Counted from the stretch's first letter, positions 1 to 10,172 are shown. The stretch: 64,000 nt of DNA from Tenrec ecaudatus (GCF_050624435.1 NC_134541.1:101118805-101182804); one strand, 5' to 3'. The notes: generated from the letters alone by a model not told the origin. Numbers and translations: made by a program.

Positions 1-385
1 GCATACCAGTGGCCCCAAGCCTTAGGAGACCTTGGGATCTTGGTGCCCACTTCCTCAGGAGCAGAGGCAGGAAGGTCGCCTGGTATTACTGAATGTCATT
101 TGGAATCTTTGGGAGGAAGCAGGGGAAGGCATCTTCAGAAAGAATGCCCTAGAGAAGCTGCCATTCTGTTCGTTTCAGTTCTGTTACAGCCCCGTCTTCC
201 TTCTTTCCCATCTGTATGCGACAAGGACGGCCAGAACCTGAGAGGACTGCTCAGAAGACCAGAATAAGAACAGGGAAAGGGACAGGGATTGGCTGGAGCT
301 GAAGGACACAGGTGGCTCCTGCCTCTTGGGCTCTGCCCTCGCCTCAGCTCAAGGAAAACAGACATGGTAGCGGGAGGCAGAAGCC
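1..385. other. unassigned sequence
   Basis: I recognise no repeat or exon here. The segment lies downstream, in the antisense direction, of the PFDN1 retrocopy and may include flanking target DNA. No poly(T) run, which would be the complement of a retrocopy poly(A) tail, is visible between 340 and 385. The short open frames in it show no family I recognise. Confidence 0.4.
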
Positions 386-391
386 TTTATT
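386..391 (-). promoter_or_regulatory. polyadenylation signal of PFDN1 retrocopy
   Basis: AATAAA reads on the minus strand about 300 bases after the PFDN1 stop. This fits the end of the parental 3'UTR having been copied. Confidence 0.6.
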
Positions 392-1200
392 GCTCTGCCA
401 ACATAGTACCAATGGTAGACTCGGCCAGAGCTCCCCTGGCTCCTGTCTTCCCCGGAGGGAAGGCAGCCCCGACCCCTGGGAGAGGAGGCGTGTCCTGGGC
501 AGGAGCGGCAGGCAGAGGCAGTTAACAGCTGCAGGGTTGGAATCTGTAAGGGACTTGGGTAGTGGAGAAGAGGTGGGGTGGTGAGGTTACCCAGTAGTGT
601 TGATGGGGCAAGCAGAGGCTTTCCTTGCCCCATGCCCACCCTTGCCAAGAAAGTTGGGAAAGCAGGAGAGGGGGAGTCCCCTTGGGCCTCCTACTGGGTC
701 CTTCTTGCCATCAGCATCTCCCGGATGTTGTCCTCAGTTTCCTTGACACTCCGCTCAAAGTAAGATTTTTTTCTGCTGAAACCTTCATCGTTAGAGATGA
801 GCCTCAAGAGCGGGCATCCCACAGCATCAGGACAAGTGACTTCACTCCTCCTCCATGGAGACCTGCACTCTGTGCGGGGTTCCAGTTCTTTAATTTTTTC
901 TTCTGCAATTTTCTGTTTTTCTAGCAGCTGGTTGTGAATAACCTCCTTGGATTGAAGAATAAACATTCTTCCTACACCTTCACACATGTGAGTCTCATCG
1001 ACCAAGGTCATCATCTCCGTGTCTGTAAGATGCGCATGCTTTTTCGTTCTGCTTAGCTGCTCAATCTGTATGTCTGCAAGCTTCACCTTCTGTTGGGTGT
1101 CAGTAACTTTGGCTTGAAGCTCTGTAAAGGCCTTCTTCAACTCCAGATCCACGGGAGCCGCCATCTTGGCCCACGCTGTGCGCATGCGCAGTAGGAGGGG
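386..1200 (-). pseudogene. PFDN1: PFDN1 retrocopy (processed, frame open)
   Basis: Prefoldin subunit 1 is a small coiled-coil beta-type subunit of the cytosolic hexameric prefoldin chaperone, which hands unfolded actin and tubulin to the CCT chaperonin. On the minus strand the frame begins at the ATG at 1164 (MAAPVDLELKKAF...) and ends at the stop at 691-693 after ...NIREMLMARRTQ. It covers both coiled-coil arms of the 122-residue mammalian protein without any intron, so this is a retrocopy and not the four-exon parent gene. A 5'UTR-like stretch precedes the ATG. A long 3'UTR follows, with AATAAA at 391-386. A 104-nt segment (776-879) sits where the parent reads ...KELE|QKKSY; with a 1-nt gain in the adjacent A run it adds 36 residues and keeps the frame open to 157 residues. 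An in-frame upstream ATG would extend it to 171. Substitutions such as the conserved Tyr in the NMYEGVGRM motif becoming Cys suggest relaxed constraint. No poly(A) tail or target duplication was found, so the insertion boundaries are approximate. Expression is unknown. Confidence 0.9.
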
Positions 1201-1455
1201 GAGCATGTACTCTTTTGAGACTGTAAAACCTGAAAGTAATCCCGTCCTTCATAAAAACTCACCGGGATTACAAACAGGCTTCAGTGTGAATTCTTGCTCG
1301 TGCAAAGCCAAGTACCAAGTAGGACCCACTAGAGAAGTCTCACAGTTTCATAAACTCACAGGGCAGTTCTACCTTGCCCTCCAGGCTCCCTGTCTGTCGG
1401 CAATGACTAGATGGCAGTGTGTTTGTGTACTGATATGGTCTCATTTGCATACCAA

Positions 1456-2152
1456 AGAAAACCCCATGCACATAACCCACTGTCAATGTCGTGGCCCCCC
1501 ACATAGGACAGAGTAGAATTGTCCCTGTGGGTTTCTGAGGCTGTCAATATTTTTAAAAAATCATTTTATTGGGGGCTCGTACAATTCTTTTCGCAATCCA
1601 TACATCCATACATTGTGTCAAGCACATTTGTACATTTGTTGCCATCATCATTTTCAAAACATTTTCTTTCTACTTGAGCCCTTGGTATCAGCTCCTCATT
1701 TTCCCCCTCCTTTCCCCACCCTCCCTCCCTCGTGAACCCTTGATAATTTAGACATTATTATTTTTTCATGTCTTATACTGACTGATGTCCCCCTTCACCC
1801 ACTTTTCTGTTGTCTGTCCCCCTGGGAGGGGGTTATATGTAGATCATTGTGATTGGTTCTCCATTTCTCCCCCATCTTCCCCTTCCCCTTCTGGTATCAC
1901 TATTCTCATTACTGGTCCTGAGGGGTTTATCCATCCTGGATTCCCTGTGTTTCCAGCTCTTATCTGTACTTGTGTGCATGCTCTGATCTAGCCAGATTTG
2001 TAAGGTGGAATTGGGGTCACAGTAGAAAGGGGAAGGGCTTTCAATCTTTATAGACACAGAAAGCTACCTCTTTCTCCTGCAGAGTGGCTCGCTGGTTTTG
2101 AACTGCTTACCTTGTGGCTAGCCCAACATAGCCCACTATGACACCAGGGCTC
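1456..2152 (-). repeat. AfroSINE, split by a T-family insertion
   Basis: The SINE's 3' part lies at 1456-1551 and its 5' part at 2041-2152, ending in the reverse complement of the 'agccctggtg' head (caccagggctcc at about 2142). The gap between them is filled by a T-family element. The junctions carry 'tcaatatttt' (from 1544) and 'tcaatcttta' (from 2041), read as an imperfect target duplication. Confidence 0.8.
1552..2040 (-). mobile_element. T-family retroposon, 5'-truncated
   Basis: Antisense copy of the window's abundant non-coding retroposon. It starts at the complement of the A-tail and 'cccccaataaaatgatt' end and runs about 490 bp. It lies inside an AfroSINE and so is younger than that SINE. 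It has no coding capacity. Confidence 0.8.
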
Positions 2153-2204
2153 CCTATTGACAGGTATAGAGGGCCCCCATCCACCACCCTGCTTGAATCC
2201 ACAA

Positions 2205-2745
2205 TCAATGCTCATGGAAGTAGCAGTCCAGAGATCAAACGATGCATTAGATTGGATAAACCTGCTGCAAACAAGACCTCTTTAAAGTGCTGAAGAGCAA
2301 AGTTGTGCCTTTGAGGACTAAGGTGCACCTGGCCCCAGGCATGGTATTTTCAGTGGCCTCAGGTGCCTGTGAAAGTCGGACAATGAACGAGGAAGATGGC
2401 AGAAGAGGCAGCCATGCATTTGAGTGTGGTGCTGGTGAAGACTGCCTAATGTACTGTGGAGCACCAAACGGACCAACAGATCTGCTTGGATGAAGTCCGG
2501 CCAGGAGGCTCCTTAGAAGCAAGGATGGTAAGACTTTGTCTCGTGTACTTAGGATGCAGTATCAGGAGAGGCCGCCTCTGGGAAAGGACATCACGCTTGA
2601 TAAGCAGTGAGGGACCACAGAGATGGGTGGACACAGTGGCTACAGCAATGGACTCAACCATGAGAACAATCATGAGGATGGCGCAGGGCCAGGCGGTGCA
2701 TCCTCGCTGTGGGTCAGAACCGACTCGACCGCACAATAGCAGATC
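2205..2745 (+). repeat. RTE (BovB-like) LINE 3' fragment
   Basis: The sequence encodes the C-terminal end of an RTE-clade ORF in decayed form. The + frame near 2610-2700 reads RWVDTVATAMDSTMRTIMRM, then AQGQAV, the family's usual C-terminal block. The final bases 'gtcagaaccgactcgaccgca' match the AfroSINE 3' tail, as expected if the SINE uses this LINE for mobilisation. No reverse transcriptase domain is included, and the copy is inactive. Confidence 0.8.
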
Positions 2746-2957
2746 CGTCTGTGACACGCCCATCTCTGTTTGAGTCTGCAGTCTCTCACGGCTGGCTTTG
2801 CTCGTGGAGATTGGACTGTGTGCTCAGCTGCCCCGATCTTGTTCAAGGATGCTCCGTGTCCTGGTCCTGAGTGGGCCGCCGTATTTTGATCACCTCCCAC
2901 GCTGGGAAACGTGATGGCTTCCCAGCTGTTCCCATTAACTCCAAAGCTGCCATGGTT
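2746..2957. other. unassigned sequence
   Basis: No repeat family or exon is recognised between the RTE tail and the next SINE. Confidence 0.3.
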
Positions 2958-3155
2958 CTCCGTGATAGTGGCTTGTGCATTGCGCGGCTAGCTGCAAGGT
3001 CAGCAGTTCAAACCCACCAGCCACTCCCAAGATGAAACGCTCTGCTCCCAGAAAGATTACAGCCTCAGAATCTACAGGGAAGTTCTGCTCTGTGCTGTCG
3101 GGCTGCTGTGAGTCAGAATCAACTGGATGGCCGTGAGCGGGAGTTTCTACTTGAA
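2958..3155 (+). repeat. AfroSINE
   Basis: Sense copy. The B-box-like 'ggtcagcagttcaaac' block lies at about 2999. The middle 'ctctgctccc' and the 3' tail 'gagtcagaatcaactggatgg' are recognisable but diverged. Confidence 0.8.
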
Positions 3156-3218
3156 AAAATGTTTAATCATTTTAGTGACAATAATTCATGTGTGACATAT
3201 GTCAACAATAGTCTAGAC

Positions 3219-3263
3219 CAATGATCCTCAACCTTCTTCATGCCGCGACCCTTTAACACAGTG
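3219..3263 (+). mobile_element. SPIN-type hAT transposon terminus (truncated)
   Basis: 'ctcaaccttcttcatgccgc' followed by 'gaccctttaacacag' matches the SPIN 5' end as I remember it (ctcaaccttcctaatgccgcgaccctttaatacag). The preceding 8 bases, 'gtctagac' (3211-3218), fit the hAT target consensus nTCTAGAn and place the terminus at 3219. Only about 45 bp remain, because the sequence changes abruptly at 3264. SPIN spread by horizontal transfer into several tetrapods including tenrec. No other end was found. Confidence 0.75.
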
Positions 3264-3420
3264 TAAGGTCTCTCTCTCCGGGCTAGATTTATACCTCAGT
3301 CCTTGGCTCCGCACGAGAAAGAACTCACACCGAAGCCTGGCTCGTGATCCAAGTGAATTTAATGAGAGTTAAAAGAAGCTTCAGGTTTTAAGCGGTACCC
3401 ATAGGATTCCTTTCAATCAT
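3264..3420 (-). mobile_element. LTR-like fragment (class I ERV, U5/R-like)
   Basis: Read on the minus strand, this has an ATTAAA polyadenylation signal, then a U5-like stretch ending ...gagaccttaca, so an ACA/CA terminus abuts the SPIN piece. That layout fits the 3' part of a gammaretrovirus-type LTR. No internal retroviral genes accompany it. The far boundary and the target duplication could not be fixed. Confidence 0.4.
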
Positions 3421-3487
3421 GCGGCCTGGCAGAGACTGCTCCGTGTCATGCAACGATGTCTCTCCCAGGTTTTCCTCCAAAACAAGA

Positions 3488-3632
3488 CGACCCGTGGGAG
3501 AAAGATGGGGCTTGCTTCACCCACAAGCATTCGCCGTCTCGGAAACCCACGTGTAGTTCCACCCTGTCCTTTAGGGTTGCTGTTAGTCAGTGTCGACTCG
3601 ATGGCAGAGAGTTTGGTGGTTGATTTTTTAAA
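3488..3632 (+). repeat. AfroSINE, 3' two-thirds
   Basis: Contains 'gggagaaagatggggcttgc' and the 3' tail 'gtcagtgtcgactcgatggc'. The tRNA-like head is missing or too diverged. Confidence 0.75.
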
Positions 3633-3784
3633 TTTTCCTATAAAGAAAAACATAACAACAAAAAAAGCCAATGACAAAATAAATCGTAGGCAAACCTCCA
3701 CTGAAAAGCCATTTCTACATTTCTATAGCGTTGTTCACTGTTTTGCAGACTGATGTCCACAACATGAATGGAAAAGGATTCTGA

Positions 3785-3965
3785 TTTCTCCACATTTTGC
3801 CAACACTTGTTCTTGCCTGTGTTCTTTATTAGCAGTTATGAGTGATAGCTTATAGTATTTTTTTCATATATCATACAGTTTAATCATTCAATCATATTAA
3901 GATTTGTGCAATCATCACCACAGTCAATCTCAGAACACTCCCTTCAGGCATCCTGCACTTGATGG
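3785..3965 (-). repeat. old L1 3'-region fragment
   Basis: 'tttctccacattttgccaac' followed by 'acttgttcttg', and later 'gtgcaatcatcaccacagtc', are typical of the complement of mammalian L1M 3' regions. Strongly decayed. Confidence 0.5.
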
Positions 3966-4334
3966 CAGTGAGTTGAGGTGTTGGGCCTTTTGGGGGGTTT
4001 GGTGGGGGTGGGGTACTGTCTAGGCTGAGGCTGTGGGTCTGAGATTAAGGATGCACAAGGGAGGGAAGAAGGGGTCTAGGGCTCTTCCCCCATTATTAGC
4101 CCTCGGGGCCGGTTGGAAAGCAGTCTCAGGCATAATTTCATCGTAAACCTTGGGAAAATCCCCGCATGCTCAGCAGAGAGCTGCGGGAAGGCTCTGCAGC
4201 CCTTGGATTACAATCACGGTGCTGCTTCTCAAGCCTGCGTTAGGGCATGAAGTTCGTAAGCATGTCTCTATCCACACTTGATTTGTTCTTGCTCCTGCAG
4301 AGTCTGGCGCTATGCCATGCCACAGTGCTAGTCA
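3966..4334. other. unassigned sequence
   Basis: A G-rich stretch (3990-4015) and otherwise unrecognised sequence. No splice-flanked open frame that I can support. Confidence 0.3.
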
Positions 4335-4418
4335 GACCACGGGGTCGGCTCCGACGCCTGGCAACCCCACGGCAACAGAATGAAGCCTGCCCTGGTCCTC
4401 TGTGTGCGCCCTGCTGGA
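4335..4418 (-). repeat. RTE LINE 3' terminal fragment
   Basis: 'ggggtcggctccgacgcctg' is the complement of the RTE/AfroSINE 3' terminal block. The copy is cut off by the next repeat at about 4419. Confidence 0.5.
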
Positions 4419-4862
4419 CTAGAGAAACAAATCCATAGAAATTCTCATATGTGTATAAGAAAACATCCCAGCCCAGTCCAGATCAAGCCCATAAGTCCAA
4501 TACTAGCCTATATGTCCGATACCAATCTATAAAGTCCTCTTCAGACTCACAAAACATATGCAAAGATGCTGAACACAGGAAGATAGCAGGCCAGTGGGTA
4601 GAAAGTCAAGTGGTTCCAGTGGTGGTAGAAGCATCTCAGCGCAGGCTCCAGCTGGGTCTCCATGTGGCTTCTCCAGCTCCAGGGCTCTAATGTAGCTTCA
4701 TGTGTCTTGTCATCGGAATAGGAAGCAGAGAGTGTCTCTGGCCTCCAATGAGCTATTTATCTCCATGGCACCTCCAAATGAGGTCATCAAGCTGCAACCT
4801 GATTGACAGGCTAGACTCCACCCCTTCGCAAGTTGACAGGAAATTATTGACTGCCACGTCCT
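4419..4862. repeat. 'TAGAGAAACAAA' repeat family, copy 1
   Basis: Begins 'ctagagaaacaaatccatag' and ends near 'caagttgacaggaaattattg'. Two other copies share the head and one shares the tail (copy 3 at 53244). The interior 'ggccagtgggtagaaagtc' matches the copy at 53244-53645. Non-coding interspersed repeat, class not resolved. Confidence 0.6.
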
Positions 4863-4974
4863 GCAACACCCCACTGGCAGGCAGGTGTGTGAGGTGGGCT
4901 GGCTGCTTCTTCTGCACAGAGACCAGCATTTTACTGAGCCCACAGTGTTCTTGCACACGGAGGTCTTTGCTCAA

Positions 4975-5160
4975 TGCGGTCAAGCTGGCTCTGACTCACA
5001 GGGCCTTGTGTGGGACACGAGACACGGCCTGGCCCTGCGCCATCCTCACGGTCAATGCTGCTGTGTGTAAGCCCATTGCCACCGCCATCGTGCCCATCGT
5101 TTCATGAGGGTGGTCATAGTCTTTGCTGACCCTCTACTCTGCCAAGCATGATGTCCTAAT
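4975..5160 (-). repeat. RTE LINE 3' fragment
   Basis: The complement of the RTE C-terminal coding block: 'gcgccatcctcacggtcaat' followed by 'gctgctgtgtgtaagcccattg'. Decayed. Confidence 0.65.
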
Positions 5161-5704
5161 TGAGGACTCGACCCTCCTGGTGGGCATGCCCCAAGTATGT
5201 GAGACAAAGGCTTGCCTTCCATGCATCTAAGGAGAATGCTGGCTGTACTTTTACCAAGACAGATTAGTTTGCACATAGTAGGTTCCCAATAAATACTTGT
5301 TAAATTAAAGGAGAGTTCTGTGTTGCTGCACCAGAGAGCCAGGGAGAGACACCCGACACTGGGCATGCTCTTATTGAGCCGCAGGACGCCCTATGCAGAA
5401 GATGCATGCTCTGTGGTTGTGTCTGGAGGCAGGGGGTTGGACACAATGACCTTGACCCCACTGAGGGGTCCCCTGATGGAGTTTCTGTCTCTGCCCCTCT
5501 GATTCTCAGGCCACCAAAGTGTTCCCCATGCTGGTAACTCGGCTGTGGGACCTTTCCACAGAGGGGCAAATGGACCCCTGGTGATGGGTAGGCCCTCCCT
5601 CTGGATAAGGTGTTGACAAGGAGCTTGCAGGGCAGGGCTTGGGGTGTCTTGGCACTGCCCTGGGTCACTCACAAGGGGTGAGTGTATGTGTTTGTGTCTT
5701 AGAG
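5161..5704. other. unassigned, with an L2/MIR-like end
   Basis: 'gttcccaataaatacttgtt' at about 5283 resembles the 3' end of ancient L2/MIR elements. The rest (5312-5704) is not recognised. Confidence 0.4.
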
Positions 5705-5875
5705 GGAAACCCTCAGCTGCTAACTGGGAGGGAGGTTGGTCCTTCAAACCCACCCAGCCGCCCACAGGAGAAAGGCCTGGCCATCTGCTCCCATGAAGAT
5801 TGCAGCCTGGAAGCCCTGGGGGGTGATCCTGTCCTGTCCTGAGCGGTGGGTTGGAGCTGAGTCTGGACTCCACAC
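5705..5875 (+). repeat. AfroSINE
   Basis: 'ccttcaaacccacccagccg' is the B-box to body junction. 'ggagaaaggcctggccatct' is the body signature. The 3' end is poor. Confidence 0.7.
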
Positions 5876-6164
5876 GCCCCCCCCCCCACAAGTCCTCTGG
5901 AGGGGTAAATGGGACCAGCTGGGCCATCATGTCTCTCTCCCTTCTGGATGCTGGCTTCGGAGATCCAGGTGCTGCCAGGCCCCCTCCCTCTGCCGGCCCC
6001 GGGCTCAGCCCCACCTAGCCTCTCCATCCAGCGTGGCCTCTGCAGTTGACTCACAGTTCTATCACTCCAGTTTCGGCCTCTGTCGCCACTTGGCCTTGTG
6101 TGTGTGTGTGTGTGTAGGTGTTGGGGGGGTCCTCTCATTGTTGCATAAAGACCCCGGTGGGTCA
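5876..6164. other. unassigned, with C-run and short (TG)n
   Basis: A run of about 11 C begins at 5877 and a (TG)n tract lies at about 6098-6116. Nothing else is recognised. Confidence 0.35.
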
Positions 6165-6290
6165 GGCACTGACTTCTCAGGAGCAGGGGGTGCAGTCTGC
6201 TTTTGTGAAGATGTACAGCCTCAGAAGCTCTACCTACAGTCACTGAGGGTTGGAACTGACCTGATGGGAGTAGGCCTGGGTTTGGGGAAT
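6165..6290 (+). repeat. diverged AfroSINE 3' half
   Basis: 'gatgtacagcctcagaagct' and 'gagggttggaactgacctga' are weak matches to the SINE body and tail. Confidence 0.5.
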
Positions 6291-6298
6291 CTACGATG

Positions 6299-6345
6299 AA
6301 GGAGCCCTGGTGGTGCACTGGGTTAAGCACCTGGCTGCGGATGGC
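6299..6345 (+). repeat. AfroSINE 5' head
   Basis: 'ggagccctggtggtgcactg' followed by 'ggttaagcacctggctgc' is a well preserved tRNA-like head. The body that follows is not SINE-like, so the copy is 3'-truncated or rearranged. Confidence 0.75.
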
Positions 6346-6534
6346 AGGGCCGGAAGTCCTTCTGTTCATAACCCTTGTCCTCCCAGCAGGCCTGCTTCCC
6401 CTTCCTTGTGTTAGAAAACAAGGAGTGTTGATTGTCATCTGCCAGATATGGACGGACAATGAATGTGCTTTCTCGAGGTCCCTACTCCCCCTCCTGTCAC
6501 CAAGGAACCATGCACGGAGACAAGGGCCCACCAC

Positions 6535-7050
6535 GCACACACATGCCCTCTGAGGGAGAGGCGCACACCACACACACACACACGTACACACACAAGCATG
6601 CCAAGACAGGTACATGCAGATACATGCACATTGGAGACACGCCAGGACACCAGCCCACAGGGCACATGTACATATGTACACCCAACAGCGTGTAACCCTG
6701 AGACATGCACACATGGAAGCACACCCACACTGGCCCCTGTGTCCTGGATAGTCACACATGAAGAAGCACATGAGGGCACATATGCAGACATGTGAGCCCA
6801 CAGGGAGGGCTATGGAGCATGTGCACACCTGAGCCAGGATGCGATTGGGGCATGCATGTCCAGGAGGGCACACACATTGGCACACACACATGTCCACGGG
6901 CACACAGGAACACGCTGGGACGTGTACATACACAAGTTGGGGCATATATGTGGTAGGATACATGTGCACACAAGACATGCATATGAGGTACACACACCTG
7001 GGACATGTATGCACGGGTCCCCACCAGGATGCGTGTGCACAGAACCATGT
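6535..7050. repeat. CA-rich degenerate satellite-like tract
   Basis: About 500 bp of irregular alternating purine-pyrimidine sequence built from cacaca, acatg, tacatg and caggaca motifs. It gives long false open frames rich in Cys, Val, His and Thr, including one of 447 codons on the minus strand, which I reject as a gene. Its complement type occurs at 26190-26885. Confidence 0.8.
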
Positions 7051-7399
7051 GTACACTCATGGGAACGCCCCCACTCCCAGGCACGAAGCTCACATGCTCA
7101 GAGGCCAGGCCGCATGCGCAGATGCTCACAGACCCAGGCAGGGTGGGGGCCAGGGAAAGTACCGCCTGGTGCTGCGCCGTGCTCATGGCGGTGGTCGTGT
7201 TGGACGGAGCACATGGTTGTAGGCCGGCCCTGTGTCCGTCCAGCTTGTCCAGGGCCTCCTCTCTGTGCTGCCTGTCAGGCCCTATTCACCGCTTAAGACA
7301 AAGGGACTTCAAAATTTTGGTGGAAATGTTCCATTAGTTTTAAATCCCATTTCCCCTCAAACTTCTTTGAAGCCCCGTCCCTACTGCCCTTTTCATCAC
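7051..7399. other. unassigned sequence
   Basis: GC-rich to 7270, then AT-richer. No family recognised. Confidence 0.3.
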
Positions 7400-7575
7400 C
7401 CGACTCCTGGTGGTGGGGGGTGAGCTGCTGGGCGATGAGCACCATGGTCTGCAGATCGAAACCACCAGCAGCCCCTCGGGAGAAGGCCTGTGCTTCCTGC
7501 TCTCATAGACAGTGCCAGGCTCGGAACCCCAGGGGGTCACTGCGAGTCCGCTTGCCTCCTGGCAGTGAGTGAGTG
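7400..7575 (+). repeat. AfroSINE
   Basis: 'gcagatcgaaaccaccagca' (B-box region) and 'gggagaaggcctgtgcttcc' (body) identify it. The tail is diverged. Confidence 0.7.
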
Positions 7576-7936
7576 ACCCCCACTGGCACCGCCAGAGAAT
7601 GCTTCCTTTTGGGGGAAACCTTTTTGTGACTATTGATAACAGCGTCTCAGATAATAGTTGTCTTCTGGTTATTGACCTATTTCAATCAGCATCGTGTCCC
7701 CAGGTATTACAGATCCCTGGTACGCGAACACTGTGTCGTCTCCATGGTGTGTGTGTGCCACGGCTGTGGAACCACTCTTCCGTTGATGTGAATTTAGCTT
7801 GTTCCCAGTTTCACTTGTGTGTGTGTGTGTGTGTTGTGTATAGTCTTGGTGAACTCTATTTATGTCACAGCTATTATTTCTCTAGGATATGTTCCAAGTC
7901 CAGGGGTCACTGGCTCATAGGGCGTTTCTGGTTCTT

Positions 7937-8035
7937 TTAAAAAAATCATTTTTTGGGAGCTCTTACAGATATCCTAACATTGCAGAGTTCAATCACGCCA
8001 AGCAGCATTGTACAAATGCTACCACAGTCAGTTTC
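7937..8035 (-). repeat. T-family-like fragment in the L1
   Basis: 'aaaaaaatcattttttggga' followed by 'gctcttaca' resembles the antisense 3' end of the T-family. Only about 100 bp and strongly diverged. Confidence 0.45.
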
Positions 8036-8689
8036 TTTCTTTTTTTAACAATCAGATCCAAATTTTGAATTACAACTTTCTTTTTGTATTACACCTTTTT
8101 TTGACGTGGCACCGTGTCTTCCACAGAGGGCACGCCATGTTGCGGTCCCACCAGCAGTGCATGAGGATTACAGTCTCTCCACATCCTCACCGGCACTCGA
8201 TATTTCCTGTTTTCTAAACTTTGCTCCTGCTGCTGGGATGAGATGCGATCTCACTGTTGTGTTCGCATCTCTGATGACTAATGACCACAAGCATGTCTTC
8301 ATGTATCTGATTGTCATCTTTGCGGAAGTGACGCTCATGTTTCCTGGCCATTTGTAAGTTGGATGATTTGTCTTGTTCTTGTTGAAGTTTTAAAATAAAT
8401 TTTAGAGATCGTCTTTTGCCTGATATGTCATCGCTAATGTTTTCCTCTCAATCTTAGGCTTCCTTTTTTATCTTTTTAGTGAAACCTTTTTTATACACAG
8501 AAGTGTCTAATCTTTAGGTAGCCCCAGACTCCTAGTTTGTATTCTGTATGGATTTTGAGCTATGCTTGACAGTGAATTTATGCCATGTATCAGGGTATTT
8601 TAAAGTTATTTATTTATTTTTTATTGATGATCATTATAGTTCTAGGTTTTCGATTTGGGTTTTGGCCTATCTTGAGTTTAAATTTTTTG

Positions 8690-9690
8690 ATAACATTTTT
8701 ATTGACATGTAAGTCAAAGATCATGCCAATCAATGGCTTAATTATATTAAGAGTTGGGCAATCATCCCCACAATCAATTTTAGAGCATTTATTTCTTTCT
8801 TATACTCATTATTATTAGCTCCTTACTTTCCCCCAATCTCCCCTGTCATAACCTGAAGAAACTATTAATCATGTTACTGTCTCTATAGATTTACCTACCA
8901 TGGATTTCATATACAGAAAAAAAATCCAACAAAAAATAAAACAGAGAAAAACCTTAATCAAAAAGAAAGCGGAAAATATTAAAAGGCAGAACAGATGAAA
9001 AATGAGTAAAAACGGAAAGCAAATGATAAGGCGTTGAATGTTAGCTACATCTGCATTAATCCGCTTTGCAATGCACACGGTCTGACAGAAAGGCTGCTCA
9101 CATCCCGGGTCAATAGTCAGAGGGATTCACTAGAGAATTAGTCCACATGGGGGCTCCCAAATAGATTTCGGGCATTTGTCATTAGCTACAGACTTCTGCA
9201 AACTGGGTGCTCAGAGTCTGATCTCTAATATTGTCCCTCCTCGGGTTTGGGATTTTATTATTTACAATCTTTGCGCTGGCGGATGTGCTCCTTCCATACA
9301 GACTTAGCTGTCTGTTCACTTCGATGGCTGCTTGTTGTAAGATAATCTTTTAAGATCCCAGGCGGTATTCCTTCTGATAGCTGGGCACCATCTAGTTTCT
9401 TCACCACACTTTGCTATAGCACCCATGTCTTTAGTGATCTCTTCATGAGAATAGGTATTGAGCGGGACCATGTTATAAGAATGAATTGTTCTTAGATTAT
9501 GACTATGATTAAGTGTGAGCTCAAAGTCCATTCATATGGTTTATGTATGCCCCTTGCTCACTTTAGACATCTTCATGATTTTATTGGGGAACATAATAAA
9601 TCATCCCTGTGTGGCATATGGTAATTCTATTGATAGCATCATTAATTTAGCCAATGTGGAGCTTGTTTTTCTATAGAGTGTTAGATATGG
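8690..9690 (-). repeat. inserted repeat block within the L1
   Basis: L1 similarity stops near 8690 and resumes near 9690. The interior includes 'gatagctgggcaccatctag' (about 9377-9396), the complement of a conserved T-family interior segment, plus an A-rich 8915-9010. It may be an older relative of the T-family plus another LINE fragment. Not resolved further. Confidence 0.45.
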
Positions 9691-10009
9691 GCCCCATTTT
9701 ATTCTGCAAATGGATATCCAGCTTTGACAGCACTATTCATTAGACTATCTCATCCCCATTTAATAAATTTTGGGCCTTTGTCAAAGCTGTGCTGAGATAC
9801 ATGGATTTGGTTTGGGGTTTTCCATTTTGTTACATTGTTCTATGTGTGTGTGTTGTGTCAGAACCCGGCTGCTTTGAGTACTGTGGCTGTATAATTGACT
9901 CTGAGATCAGGAAGTGAGAGCCTCCTACTTTGTTTTTTTTTTTATTTTATTAATAGTGCTTTGTTTATCTGAAGTCTCTTTCCTTTCTAGATAAAGTCAA
10001 AATGTGTTG

Positions 10010-10172
10010 GCCAATGGGCCGGAGTAGAACTGCCCCTGTGGGGTTCCAAGACCATAACTCTTTACGGAAGTAAAACACCCAGTCTTTCCCACAGAGCAGC
10101 TGCTGTCTCAGACTGCTGACCATGGGGTTTGTTTGCAGCTGCTCTGGGAACCACTACGCCACCAGGACTCTT
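10010..10172 (-). repeat. AfroSINE inside L1 ORF2
   Basis: Ends in 'accactacgccaccaggact', the complement of the SINE head. L1 ORF2 sequence continues on both sides, so the SINE is younger than the L1. Confidence 0.85.

Noticed and set aside
5713..7056. 447-codon open frame on the minus strand
   Set aside because: It covers the CA-rich repeat tract and an AfroSINE. Its composition (Cys/Val/His/Met from 'catgtg') is that of the repeat, and no domain is visible.
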